From contig NKYR01000122.1 in NCBI GenBank assembly GCA_003184365.1, positions 1 to 64,000 on the forward strand: a stretch of DNA of 64,000 nt, read 5' to 3'. How positions within the stretch are numbered: the stretch's first letter is position 1; each line of letters begins with the position of its first letter. Positions 46,401-60,486 of the stretch are shown here, one piece after another. This DNA is from Evernia prunastri (lineage: Eukaryota; Ascomycota; Lecanoromycetes; Lecanorales; Parmeliaceae). The notes beneath the pieces are model-generated. The model was not told the DNA's origin and searched no databases. It saw nothing but the letters and a program-made list of their open reading frames with translations. The translations under genes and the position numbers were made by a program.

Positions 46401-47413
46401 GAGACAATATAGGTTTATGACGACGTATGAGTCTAGAAGATGAGACAAGCATAGGTATCAGTCGAGTATTTTACCATGAGATATGTATCGGGAATCGCAG
46501 TTTCACAGTATCGATGGCGTATTGGTTTGAGGATAGAAGGTGAAGCGACATCGGAGTCACACGGTACTCGTAAGAAGAATCGCTGAAAAGAAGAATCGCT
46601 GAAGACAGTATTTATATGAATGCTCTGCAAAGCATTAACATAAAGATATTTTATAGAGATCTCGGGCTTGGCCAGTGCTTGTACTTGAAAGTGGGTAAGG
46701 TACTCTTTGAAAATGCAACGCGTTTTGAGTCGCCTAGAGGCGGGGCTAGCCTGAGGCAGAGCTAGTGAGCTAGCTTTCGCCCGAAGTTTCTAATAGGCTA
46801 GTTCAGCCCTCGCCTTGACCTCTCTGGCGGGGCGGACCACTTTACAAAATCAATCCCCAATTTTTCCGTGAGTCACCAACGATCCTACTAAGCCCGATCG
46901 AAGCGCACACTAGCTACTTTTCGTTAGCGAGTCTTAGTGCTGCCCAGGCGAACCCAGCTTTTGCCGGACCCTCTCTTAGCTCTGCCTCTCCCTAGCCCTG
47001 TTCCTCCTGAGTTCACCCTCGCCCATTGGTGGTTGACATGAGTATAAGGTGAGGTAGTACCCGAGCTCAGCCTTAACCGTCTTGGCATAAATTCGGCAGC
47101 TCATCCCTCCCCCAATCTTCAAAAGTATTTCAAGAAGTTCGACATCACATGCGGCCCATACCCTACCAATCCTAGACTTTTGAATAGATCTAGAGAAGTA
47201 TCTGGTTACATGTCTGTCTCATGCTACGACAGCCCATGTTCCTCTTCCACCCCCAGCATTGACGCCATTTATCGTCCCATGTTGATCAGTGAATTCTGAA
47301 ATGAGTAGGAGCAAGCTGCCAGGTACGAAGAGGGGGCTACGCGCGCTCAGTGGTGCTGGGCTTTTCGTCGCCTGCACATTGCTCCAGCACGCATAGACCT
47401 CCAGAAAACCACC
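43489..47413. other. Gene-poor 3.9-kb stretch
   Basis: This is the largest gap in the window. Its left part is the GH17 promoter, with purine-rich and T-rich tracts (43600-44040). A poly-T run lies at 44706-44719. No intact gene is recognised. Several short frames (for example minus 45847-46026, 59 codons) read like protein but lack partners. An inverted-repeat element lies near the TRA1 promoter. Confidence 0.45.
46735..47005. mobile_element. MITE-like inverted-repeat relic
   Basis: Left arm 46741-46765 (ggggctag followed by gaggcagagctag) is matched by the reverse complement of the right arm 46974-47000 (cttagctctgcctctccctagccct) with only a few mismatches. The arms enclose about 210 bp that encode nothing. 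The structure suits a non-autonomous transposon or fold-back relic. Target-site duplications are not clear. Confidence 0.45.
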
Positions 47414-50400
47414 ATGGCGGAAAAGAACATAGATGCCTTCGCCGCAAGGCTGGGTGATGCGAACCTTGGTAGGAGAGATCTCCGCTCTTTAGATGCACGC
47501 TTTGTTTCTGTCGGAGAACATCAACTGATTTCTACCTAGAGGTCCAGAAGAAATACAACCTTGCAACAGAATTGAGGGATAACATTGATATTCTATGCAA
47601 TGGCCCTACGTACCCGATATTTCTCAAGAGGCTCGTTCCCGTCTTCATGAAACTCCTTGAAGGCCCGCCTGTCTTCATGAGCACATACATGGAGCATGTA
47701 AGCCTTGATCGGAAGCGTGCTTTGAGTATGACATGATACTGATTTGGGTCGAACAGAGGCTTCGCAACTGCGTCTTGGAAATTTTTCATCGACTGCCTAT
47801 GAGCCATGTCGAAGCGCTCAAGCCGTACGCCGCAGATATTGTGGATCTCCTTATGGGGTTGGTCAGGACAGAAAACGAGGACAATGCGATATTGTGTATG
47901 AAGACGATAATGGACTTGGAGCGGCATCAACCGGAGGCGACTGCGGCAAAGGTGCAACCGTTCTTGGACCTCATATTGGAAATGTTCCAGGCTATGGAAC
48001 AGGTGGTCAAGGATACCTTTGATACTCCAGCCCAAGGTTCTTCGACTGGTACGACTCCGCACAATCCTCAGACCTTTCAGTCTCCGCGCCCAGGGTCCCC
48101 AGCTGCTTCAGTAGGTGCGGAGTTAGGACTGGACACCCAACAAGCTCGCCCGCTTCTAAAAGGAATGCAGTCATTCAAGGTTTTTGCGGAATGTCCCATT
48201 ATCGTTGTCTCGCTGTTTCAGGCGCATCGTAGTTGTGTGCCCGCCAACGTCAAGAAGTTCGTTCCTTGGATCAAGAAGGTCCTTCAACTGCAAGCTAGTC
48301 CACAGGAACGAGCGCACACTGAGGCCAGCAGACGCCACGATATTTTTACTGGTGTGTGCAAAGATATCAAGAACAGGGCTGCTTTTGGAGAGCTTATAAC
48401 AGCCCAAGTCAAGATGATGAGTTTTCTGGCCTACCTACTGCGAGTCTATGTTCAACAATTAACAGACTTTCTGCCGGTCCTGCCTGACATCGTCGTGCGA
48501 CTGCTACGTGACTGTCCAAGTGAGAAGTCTTCGACAAGGAAAGAGCTACTGGTAGCCATACGGCATACCATCAACTTCAACTTTCGCAAGATATTCCTGT
48601 CCAAGATAGATGATCTTTTAGACGAACGGACGCTTATCGGCGATGGTCTCACCGTCTATGAATCAATGCGCCCTCTCGCCTACAGTCTGCTTGCCGACCT
48701 CATTCATCACATTCGAGAATCCCTAAGCCAGGACCAGATTCGGAAGACAGTCAACGTATTCTCGAAGAACTTGCATGATAGCTTCCCTGGAACGAGCTTT
48801 CAGACAATGAGTGCGAAACTTCTCCTCAACCTGGCCGATAGCATCGCGGGTCTCCAGGACAAGCAGGATGCTCGTCATTTCCTGATCTTGATATTAAGCG
48901 CGATAGGAGACAAATTTGCCGACATGAACCGTCAATACCAGAATTCAGTGAAGCTCTCGAAGCACTGCGATCCGCAGTTGATAGACGCCGTACCTGAAGA
49001 CCACCTGGCCGACGCGAAGTTCCCCCCAGATTGGGATGAAGTTGACATCTTCTCAGCTACGCCTATCAAGATGTCAAATCCCAAGGATCGTGGAGCTAAC
49101 CCCGTTGAGGATAACAAGTTCCTGTTCAAGAATCTCTTGACCGGACTGAAAGGCATGTTCTACCAGCTCAAAGTCTGCAACCCCGACGCTCCGGTCATGG
49201 ATCCCGGTAACGCCCCTCCGAATTGGCAAGAGGTCTCACATGGCTATAATGCAGAGGAGGTTGGAGTCATCAAAAAGTTGTTCCGAGAAGGCGCTTACGT
49301 GTTTCGATACTACAGCTTAGAGAAGCCTTTCGCCGAAGCCTCTTCCCCCGTGGAGTTTTTGACTACCAACTATGGCGTCCAGAGCGGTAAAGAAGAAAAA
49401 GATCTCCTTGAGACCTTCGCCACAGTCTTCCACAGCATCGATCCCGCAACGTTTCATGAGGTCTTTCAATCTGAGATACCCCTTCTATACGATATGATGT
49501 TCGAGCATCCGGCTTTGCTTCATGTTCCACAATTTTTCCTGGCCAGCGAGGCCACCTCTCCGGCTTTCGCGGGTATGCTTCTTCAATTCTTGATGGATCG
49601 GATAGGGGAGGTTGGCACGTCGGACATAAAGAAGTCGTCAATATTATTAAGGATGTTTAAGCTGTCATTCATGGCAGTAACCTTGTTCAACCAGCAAAAT
49701 GAGCAGGTCCTGCTACCCCACGTGACCAGGATCGTTACTCAGTCAATCCAACTCTCCACAGCAGCGGAGGAGCCGATGAACTATTTCTACCTCTTAAGGT
49801 CCTTGTTCAGAAGCATTGGTGGTGGGCGATTCGAACTCCTCTACAAAGAGATCTTGCCACTGCTGGAGATGTTACTCCAAGTCCTGAACAATCTTCTGCT
49901 GGCTGCGAGGAAACCGCAAGAACGAGATCTGTACGTGGAACTATGCCTGACCGTTCCAGCTCGCTTGAGCAACCTCTTGCCGCATCTGAATTATCTTATG
50001 CGGCCTCTGGTCGTGGCTCTCCGAGCAGGCTCTGATCTGGTTGGTCAAGGATTACGGACCTTGGAGCTTTGCGTTGACAATCTTACCGCAGAGTACTTGG
50101 ACCCTATCATGGCGCCCTTTATTGACGAATTAATGATGGCATTGTGGGATCATCTAAAGCCAAATCCCTACAGTCATTTCCATGCGCACACGACGATGCG
50201 TATACTGGGCAAACTTGGTGGTCGAAATCGAAAATTCCTCAACGGTCCTCCGGACCTCAGCTTCCACCAATTTGCAGACGACCCATGTTCCTTCGATGTT
50301 AGACTGATAGGATCGAGCAAGGACCGTTCTTTCCCTGCAAGTATTGGCGTCGATCTCGCCATCGCGAAGTTATCAGAAGTCCCAAAATCCCCACCCGCAA

Positions 50401-53400
50401 GAAAAGCAGATCCCTACTACAAGCAACAGGCCCTCAGATTGATAAGTTCGCAACTGAAGATACACATTGGTTTCGACAGCTTGCCAGATGACTTTGCGCA
50501 GCTCGTACGGCTACAAGCTACTGATCTTCTGGAGGCCAAGTACGACGCAACGCCCGACATTCTGCAGATGGCGGATCGTGAGATGTCTATTCCCAAGAGA
50601 GATTCTCAACAAGAGACCTTGAAACGGCTCCTCAAAGCCCTAATGCTTGCAACAACACTGCCAGATCTGCAAAGCACGGCCTCCTTGTTACTCACTGACA
50701 TATGCCGCCACTTTACAATTCTTGAAGTTGGAAGAGCACTAGCTCACATAAAGCAATCGATCAAGGACTTCGACGTAAAGTCTGGGGAGGGTCTTTTGTG
50801 TCTCGACAGTCATGTGCTAGCCGACGCCATTGCCGAACAGTTATCGTCGGACAAACCCACTCTACGAGAAGCAGCTGAATCCTGTATAATGGTAGTACAC
50901 GAGGCCGCAGCAATCATTCTCGGAGGTCCAGAGCGAGTGGAACGACTGTCATTCTTCTTGTACCTGGCGAAGACTTTCAGTCACAAGTGCTATGAGGAGG
51001 ACTGGTTCGTCAAAGCCGGAGGAGGCCTTGGAATACACATTCTCGCAACGAAGCTAGACCTTGGGGATGACTGGACAAAGGCCAGACAGCTCGAATTTCT
51101 TCGTGCACTCATGTATGTCATGAAGGATATGCCGCAAGATCTGCCAGCCAATACGCGCGTTCAAGCATTGCAGTCTGTCGACATCTTGCTTCGCAGGTGC
51201 AACAAGGGTGTTTCCAAGGAAGATCTCAACCACCACTCGAGCCCGCTCATCCAACTCTGCGCATTCTTTGTGCCCGAGCTCATGCACGTGAACAAGCATG
51301 TCCGCGAAGCTGCTCGCAAAGCTCTTTCCATCGTCGCTCAAGTCGTCGGTGCAGAGGTCCACGAGCTCATAGCACCTGTCAAGGATAGACTACTGCAGCC
51401 GATCTACATGAAGCCACTCCGAGCTTTGCCATTAGCTCCTCAAATCGGCTACATCGATGCGATATCCTACTGTTTGGGATTGCAGCGGAATCTAGTTGAA
51501 TTCAATGAAATGCTCAACAGGCTTCTAACCGAGACAATGGTTTTGGCTGAGTCTGAAGACGATAGTCTTGTTCCAAGATCAGGAGATTACAGGAATGCCG
51601 AACTTGTCATAGCCCTTCGGGTATCCTGCATCCGACTTTTAACGTTAGCCATTGGTTTCTCGGAATTTACAGGGCAGCAACAGCAGAGCAGCCGGAGTCG
51701 GATTATCACTATATTTTTCAAATCTCTGTACTCGAGCGCTCCCGATGTTATTGACGCTGCCAATGCTGGTCTAAAAGGTGTTCTCTCCCAGACGAACAAA
51801 CTGCCAAAAGAGCTTTTGCAAAATGGTTTACGGCCTATCCTTATGAACCTTCAAGACCCGAAGAAACTTAGTGTGCAAGGATTGGATGGACTTGCTAGAC
51901 TGCTGGCTCTATTGACCAACTATTTCAAAACCGAGATAGGCGAAAAGTTGCTCGCTCATATGGACATCATTGCTGACACATCAGTTCTACAGAAGTCGTC
52001 TTTCTCTCTGATTGAACAGAATCCTCAAATGAAAGTTGTCATTGCCACTCTCAACATCTTCCATCTATTGCCATCCACTGCTGCTCTTTTCATGAAGGAC
52101 ATGATAGAAAGAGTACTTGACTTGGAGAAAGCACTTCGGAGGACCCACTTTAGTCCATTCAGGGAGCCTCTCCTCAAGTACGTCAATCGCTACCCGAAAG
52201 AGGCTTGGGACTTCTTATCCGAAAGGCTATCGGAAATGAAGTACGGCCGTTTCTTTGCGCAGCTTCTTGCCTCACAGCGAAGTGGACCGCTGCGCGAGGC
52301 CCTCATTGGAGATATTGAGGGACTTGTGAAAGCTTCATTTGATCTCGAAGACGTAGAGAAGAAAGATGCAGCTTCCATCAACGCCATTCACGCGATATAT
52401 TCCCTGAGTCAACACGCGTCTGCTTGGCTTGCTGATAAGGAGTCACTACGTCAGACCTTAATGCGTGTTGGCAAGGAGCTCAATCAGAAAAGGAAGATGG
52501 ATACAATTCATCCAGACCTACGTTTAGCAGCTGACCAGGCTGCTGAACAGCTGATCGACATTTTCGTGCAGTTTCTTGCACTGGCTCCCAAAGACTTCGA
52601 TTTTCTCTTCCAGCTCATCGACGCAGTGACCATGGAGGAAATTAAGGAACAACCATCGCTCTATACGTTCATCTACCGTCATATCGTTTCCAATGCTTCT
52701 GTTGACTATTGGCGAAGCCTCGTCATGCGGAGCCTTGAACTTTACAGCATCCGTGGGTCGTCTCAGAGAACTAAGACCTTCGCGTTCCGATATCTCGTCA
52801 ATCCGATCTTTGCCATGGACACTATGAGAAGCCTAACAGAGACCGCGAATTCGTTTCCAACACGTCGCCTCATCGACAAGAGTATTGTGGATGCGATCCA
52901 CAACAAGATCTGGAAGCCACCCGTACTGAATGATGCCAATGAAGAAAACCCACAGCCAGGCGCCGATCATTCGCGGTTAGAGCTCTTGCAGATGTCAGCG
53001 CTGCTCTTGAAATGGCACCACAATCTTGTTTCCGAAGCACGCAAAGATATAATCAAGTTCGGCTGGAGCTACATCAAACTTGAGGATATCATCAATAAGC
53101 ACGCAGCATACGTGCTCATTGGCTTCTTCATCGCGCAATTCGAAACCCCCCCAAAGATCACTCAGCAGATATACGTCGCTTGTTTAAAGGCACACCAAAA
53201 CGAAGGTCGTGCTCTTGTGGTCCAAGCTCTAGACCTGATTGCCCCAGTCCTCCCGAAGCGTCTCAACGCACAAAGCGATCCGCGATATCCCATGTGGGCG
53301 AAGTGGCCCAAACGAATATTGTCAGAGGAGAGCTCCAATCTTCAACAATTGATCGGTATTTTCCAATTCATGGTTCGACATCCCAGCTTGTTTTACGAAG

Positions 53401-56400
53401 CCAGAGAGCATTTCATCCCTACCATCATTCCTTCGCTTTCAAAGATTGCACAGCTACCAAACCCATCGAATGAGCACAAGAAACTCGTCCTGAACCTGAT
53501 TCACATGATACTGGAATGGGAGAAGCGGCGAGTCCAAGCTGGAGATCGTCCAGGTTCTCAGTCATCGGAGTCCTCCCCCGCGAAAAAGCGTAAACTTGAG
53601 TTGGCGAACGGTGGTTCCGCGTCGCCAGCACCAAGCTTAGGGCCTCCATCAAATGTTGAACGGACCGAATATCAAATACCAACACCACTTCGGACGATGC
53701 TCATCAAATACCTAACGCAATTCATCAGTAGTCTCCAGGAGCGGTACCCCGTGCCCAGCGTCAAACTAAGGGATCTTCACTCTACTACTCCCCAGATCCC
53801 TTTGCCTCCCAATGAGATGTGCAGAAAGGCTATTGGCCTTTTCCATGATCTTCTTTTACCTGATTACTGGTCTGATCTTGAGGTCGACCTTTTCCCGCGG
53901 ACGTCAGAACAGATACTGGCTTCAGAGAAGACGGACAAGGGCGATGACAAAACAGCCACAAGCATCGTCAACACGCTCCAGGTCTTGCGCATCGTACTGA
54001 ACATCAAGTCGGATGAGTGGGTCGTTGCACAGCTGCCCCAGATACAGAAATTGCTCGAAAAACCGAGCAAAATGGACAACCCTGAAATACAAGACTGTCT
54101 GCACACCAGTGACAGAGCACTTGACGGCGACCGGCAGATTCGGCCAATGGTACAGCGGATCATTGAGGCTTTGCCGGAGGAGGCGAGAGAAGAGGACGAA
54201 ATGGAAATTGACACACCAGCCAAAGACTTCATGACGTTCATATCCTCTGTCGCGATGGCGACGATGGGCGACGGCAACCTTGTTGCAAGTATCAATATTT
54301 TCGAAACTATAGCAAGAGTCAGACCCAAAGAGATCGAAACCCACATTCCTCATATCATGCGAGCGTTGCAGACAAAACTAGCTAAAGACCAAGTTGCCCA
54401 ACCTGTAGTGCCACCGGGCTTGCAACCAGGGATGCGGCCTGGTGAGGGCCAGCCAGGCGCACTTGATGAGCGAGAGATGGAACTGTCTAGCCAATTGATC
54501 TTGAAGACAATTTGGATCATTTCCTCGAGGATGGCAACCCTTGGGGATCAAAGACGACCGTTCCTCAGCGTGCTGGCTCAACTAGTAGAGCGATCGCAAA
54601 ACACCAGGCTGTGCGAAAGAATCTTGCAGATGGTGGAAACTTGGATATTCGACTCTAGCGATCCGTGGCCAACGTTGAAGGAGAAGACCGCTGTGCTTCA
54701 TAAGATGCTGCTCTTCGAGACACGTCCAGATCCGACTCTGTTGCATCAGTTTTTGGATCTTGTCATCCGGATCTACGAGGACCCGAAGATTACCAAGACT
54801 GAGTTGACAGTAAGACTCGAGCATGCGTTTCTGATTGGAACACGAGCGCAAGACTTCGACATGCGAAATCGGTTCTTGAATATCTTTGACCGAAGTTTGA
54901 CAAAGACTGCAAGTGCCCGACTTATCTACGTGCTTACCATTCAAAACTGGGACACCCTGTCCGAGAGCTTCTGGCTTAGTCAAGCAATACACTTGATCTT
55001 CGGCGCCATCGACATGAACACTGCGGTTCAATTGCACTCCGAAGACTTCAAGATGATGCCACCCGCTCACCTTTTCCCTGTCGCCGGCAATGAGTCTCGA
55101 AAGAATGACATTATGCTTGACAACAAGTTCGAGGATTTCATGGCGCATCATAGACGGTTCTATTCTGATCTTGGAGACGTGAAAGCTCGGGATATCCTGC
55201 AGCCCCTCTGCCAGCTGCAACACACTGATTCGAGTGTGGCCTACGAGTTGTGGATTGCGGTATTCCCTCTGTGTTGGTCATTATTATCCCGAGACGACCG
55301 AGGCGAGCTCGAAAAGGGCATGGTAGGACTCCTCACGAAGGACTACCATCAACGTCAAGTCGACCGGCGACCAAATGTTGTGCAGGCTCTCCTCGAGGGA
55401 AGTGTCCGAGCCAGGCCTAAGTGTAAAATCCCCCCGCACGTAATGAAATTCCTTAGCAAAACATATGATGCGTGGTACATCGCTGCAATGTCGCTCGAGG
55501 AGCAAGTCTTGGCTCCGCCTATCGACACCCCTGTCGTGCGCGAGAGTAACCTAGACGCACTAATTGAAGTATACGCGGGACTTCAAGAGGATGATTTCTT
55601 TTATGGAACATGGCGACGTCGATCCAAATTTGTAGAGACCATAGCAGCCCTCTCGTACGAACAAAATGGGGTGTGGGACAAGGCCCAGCAGTCCTACGAG
55701 GCTGCTCAAATTAAAGCACGCACGGGAGTGCACTCATATTCTCAAGGTGAGTACATGCTTTGGGAAGACCACTGGATCTTTTGTGCCCAAAAGCTTCAGC
55801 AGTGGGAAATACTATATGATTTCGCCAAACACGAGAATTTCAACGATCTCTTGTTGGAAGCTTCATGGAGACATCTTGACACCTGGACCGGCCAAGAAAA
55901 CATGGAACAACTTAGCTCGATCATCAAAGCTGTGTCTGACGCGCCAACACCAAGAAGGACCTTTTTCCAGTCATTCATGTCCTTGCTTAAGTTCCACGAG
56001 AAACAGGAGGCTCCCTCAGAATTCAGCCGCGTATGTGACGAATCCATACAGCTTTCCATTCGAAAGTGGCATGGCCTTCCCAAGCGTATTACGAATGCAC
56101 ATATTCCGATCTTGCAGAACTTCCAGCAATTGGTTGAACTTCACGACGCTAATGTTATCTGCATCAGCCTCTCACAGACCACACAGACAAATCTTGACGG
56201 CAAATCTCAAGAGCTGAAACTTCTGCTCGGCACATGGCGTGATCGGCTGCCAAATATTTGGGACGACATCAATGCCTGGCAAGACCTAGTGACGTGGCGA
56301 CAGCATATTTTCGCACTCATCAATCGAACATACCTAGGCCTTCTTGGGCCTCAGCAGAGCAACGCCACGGGTAATTCCTACGCATACCGAGGATATCATG

Positions 56401-58999
56401 AGACTGCCTGGATCATCAACCGCTTTGCGCATGTAGCTCGAAAGCATCAATTGCCAGAAGTGTGTCTAGCGCAATTAGGTAAGATCTACACGCTGCCCAA
56501 CATCGAGATCCAAGAAGCCTTTTTGAAGTTGCGGGAGCAAGCCAAATGTCATTACCAGAATCGCAACGAGCTCAACAGTGGTCTCGACGTCATCAACAAC
56601 ACGAATTTGAATTACTTTGGTCAACAACAGAAAGCCGAGTTCTTCACGTTGAAAGGCATGTTCCTGGCGAAGCTCCAACAAAAGGATGAGGCCAACGATG
56701 CTTTTGGTACCGCGTTATACTACGACATTCGACTACCAAAGGCTTGGGCTGAGTGGGGCTACTACAATGATATGATGTTCAAGGACGAGCCTACCAACAT
56801 GGAGCGTGCCGCCAATGCTATGAGTTGCTATCTGGAAGCCGCCGGTCTGTATAAAAACGCTAAGTCACGAAAGTTGCTAAGTCGCATCTTGTGGCTTCTC
56901 AGTATTGACAACGGCGAGAATCGAATATCACAAGCTTTTGAGGAATTCAAAGGCGATACTCCAGTATGGTACTGGATCACATTTATTCCGCAGTTGCTTA
57001 CAAGCCTTGGCCATCGTGAAGCTACCCTCGTCCACAATGTACTGACAAAGATTGCGAGACAATACCCTCAGTCCTTGTACTTCCTGTTGAGAACGACACG
57101 GGAGGATATGGTGCAGATCAAGAAACAGCAAGAGCAAAGGCAAGAGAAAATCAACAGAGCAAAACAGCAACAACAATCTCCTAATGTCAAACACGATCAC
57201 GCTACGCCTTCTGATCGACAGGGCAGCTCATCGCGTCCAGGTACATCGAACGGAGAACCGCTTCCCAATGGTGATGTCAATGGCACGGAGCCAAAGATTG
57301 AGCCAAATGGCGATGCTGCGGCAGCTCCTGACGCAGAGCCGGACGCCACGCCAAAGAAGCCATGGGAACATTCGGATGAGATTATGTCTACATTGAAGAC
57401 TACATTCCCTTTGCTCGCACTCTCCATGGAGACTATGGTGGATCAGATAGCAAAGCACTTCAAATGTCCACCTGATGAGGATGCTTATAGACTCATCGTC
57501 GCCTTGCTCAACGACGGCTTATCTGTAAGTTGCCATAGTTCTCGAAAAAATGAGTGTACCTATCCATTAACCACTTGCAGTACATTGGACGTAACCCAAG
57601 TGCGTACGCACAAGACTTCAAATTACCCCCAGCCACCGAAGCGAACATCCGCAAGTTCGCTGAGACCATCTTACCCCCTCACATCCGAAGCTCGTTCGAG
57701 GAGGACTTTGTTGCGAAGAAGCCCACCATGTACGAATACATTCACAAGCTGCGGAAATGGAGGGACAAGTTCGAAGAAAAGCTTGATCGTCGACCTCAAT
57801 CGGTCAGCCTGGAGACATACAGCAACCCGTTGAGCGAGTTCAGGTTCCAGAAATTCGATGACGTTGAAGTGCCAGGGCAGTACCTGCAGCACCGCGATAA
57901 AAATCAGGATTTTGTGAGGATAGAGAGGTTTTTGCCCAATGTCGAGCTTGTACGCACCGTCGGCTTTTCACATCGGCGGTTGAAGATACGAGGTCAGGAT
58001 GGCAGCACACATCCGTTCGCTGTACAGCATCCAGCTGCTAGACACAGTAGGAGAGAAGAGCGCATCCTACAGCTCTTCCGGATTTTCAACGGCACCTTGT
58101 CGAAGAGAAAGGAAAGTCGACGACGGAACCTCAATTTCTACCTCCCTCTCATGGTCCCGTTCTCACCTTCGCTTCGATTGGTCCAGGACGACGCCTCTTA
58201 TATCTCACTTCAGGGAGTCTACGAAGACCATTGCAGGCGCAACAGCCAAAACAAAGACGATCCAATTCTCTTCACTATGGAAAAACTAAGGCCTACGGCG
58301 CCAAACCAAATGGATCAGGGCCAAAATCATTCCCTCCGCACGGAGATATTTACGGCTATCCAAAGCAAATGGGTCTCAAACGACATCGCACTCAACTACT
58401 TCCAAGCGACCTATCCCTCCTATTCCGATTTCTTTCTTTTCCGCCGCCAGTTCTCGTACCAGCTCGCAGCTCTCACGTTCATGACCTACATCATGCACAT
58501 GACTGGCCGCTTCCCCCACAAGCTCTCCGTCTCGCGTGCCACCGGCAATGTGTGGGGCTCGGAGCTTATACCAGCCATGGTAACCAACAAGCCCGTCTTC
58601 TACAACTCCGAGTCCGTGCCCTTCCGGCTAACACCCAACCTTCAAAAACTCATGGGTCCATTGGCAACAGAAGGACTCTTCTCGCCGGCCATCATGGCAA
58701 TCGCGCGTTGCCTCACGGAACCTGAAAGCGGCAGCGAACTCGAACAACAACTGTCCATCTTCGTGCGCGATGAAATGATCTTCTGGTTCACGCAGCAGCA
58801 TAAAAGTGTGCTGGCGGAAGGGACTTTGAGGGAGACGACGGTGCAAAATTGCGAGCTGGTGGTTAAGAAGGCGGTGAGTCTGGCGAGACCGCCAGAAGGG
58901 GTCCTACCGGCGAATCAGACGGTTGTGGATTTAGTAGCTAAGGCGGTGAATCCGGCGGCGCTGGCGATGACTGACGCGCTTTGGATGGGCTACCTGTGA
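47414..58999 (+). CDS. TRA1: Tra1, pseudokinase scaffold of SAGA and NuA4
   Basis: Exons 47414-47468, 47540-47697, 47757-57524 and 57581-58999 give 3799 aa, the usual Tra1/TRRAP length. Tra1 contacts transcription activators and brings the SAGA and NuA4 histone acetyltransferases to promoters. The start ATG lies in an ideal context (ccaccATGG). Most of the protein is HEAT repeats, followed by the FAT region (for example YYNDMMFKDEPTNMERAANA) and a PI3K-like domain. The kinase catalytic loop is degenerate (SVSRATGNVWGSEL where an active PIKK has DRHPSN and DFG), as expected for this pseudokinase. The last residues (MTDALWMGYL) are the FATC end. A Gln/Ser-rich linker lies near residues 3190-3270. 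The last intron (56 nt) interrupts NDGLS/YIGRNPSAY; the frame reads on into the intron without splicing. Confidence 0.95.
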
Positions 59000-60486
59000 T
59001 AGGATGAGGAGGAATGAATGCCAGGTTTCCAGAATGAAGTGGGAAAGAAATGGAATTTCTTTGGAGTTTAATGGGTCCACTGGGAAATCCCCAGCTGGGC
59101 TTGAGATGTTTCGGCGGTCTACGTGTGTCTACCTGCGTGTGTTTTAGCGAGGCGCTGGGGTGGAATGTAGGGACTGGACGCCTCGATTTGCGGTACTTGG
59201 TACCGGCTTGCGTATATGCATCAAATGCTTGACCAGCGATATCATTTATACCTTTGGCGCTTAGTCAGTAATATACCAAATACGCCCCAACATACATGTG
59301 TTGCTGTCTTGGTTCTGGGAGTGTGCAGTAGAGTCCGGTATATATCTTACGTGGATAGTGAGGAGGACAGCAATTGATTGGATATGAGAAGGTGATAGAT
59401 AAAAGCTGACTGATGTTGTAAACAGGCAAAGAATCCTCGTATGCCATGCCATGAAACGGATGGTTGGTGATTGATTGATTGATTTCTCCGTGATTCGTAG
59501 GCATAGTACGCTAACACGATTAAGGCTTAGCGTATCATGCCGGAAGTGTGCATCGTCCCGTCGAGCACACCCTTTCATGGTGTATCTCAAGTCTCTTGCT
59601 CACATCCTACATCCTAGGTACGTTCTACATCCTACATCCTACGCCCTACGCCCTATCTGCATGATTGTATCATCATGAATGAAAATAATCAATCGGAACT
59701 TTTCGACTTGAGTGCATAACTCCACTCTTACTAGGCAGCATGCAGCTCGGTATCATTTCCAAACGGCGAAGACGAGTACTTCCCTCTTGCTTGCTCTAGA
59801 GTACCTCACTCATCCTATCCCGAAGTTTGCCTTTCTTCTCTCTGACAAAGTAGGCGACAAGGCCATGGAACGGAATCGTCCCTAAGCTTGACTCTAACGC
59901 ATTTCCATCCCCAATAACTTTTCTTCTTCTGCATTGTCCAGTCAATCAACTAAGGCAAAAATCATCGGAAGAATGGCTCTTGTTCTGTAGCAATTTTTTG
60001 TATTGCTGTCCCTTCTCTCCGGACCGCATTGCATCTCCTAGACAAGCAATTTGTCCGTGCTTGTGTACTCGATCTCATCTTTTCATGCTACTGTCATTCC
60101 ACCACTTAGAAAGACAGGCAGTTGATCAACTTTCACGTGGCTTATCCTCCTGCATCACGATTATCGTAAGCTTGCCCGCGAATATGCGAGGCGTCCCAAC
60201 AGGGCTGGACTGCTCACTCACCCTTGTTTTGTCCAATAATAATTTTATACTGAGCTACAATCTCTCAGTCTCGACCCAACCGTGACACCATCACATATTA
60301 CCCTTCTAAGAAGCCTGGAGCCTCCTCCGGCCTGGTCAGATGTCACCAACGACCCCAACAGTCTTTCATTAGACCTTATGTCTTAATCGCTTCATCGTTT
60401 CCTCATGTTTTTGAAAAGGCTTTATTGTAGCCTTCGAAGCTGAACAGTCACCCTGCTCGTAAGGAACCTCACTGCTCCGAGAAATC
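59000..60486. other. Intergenic region
   Basis: 3' flank of TRA1 and a long 5' region of the zinc-finger gene. Contains short repeats but no recognised gene; frames at 59261-59590 and 59980-60285 lack conserved sequence. Confidence 0.5.
59601..59657. repeat. Short tandem repeat of (c/a)atcctac
   Basis: Units like catcctac and acgcccta are repeated imperfectly about six times in 57 bp. Confidence 0.7.
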
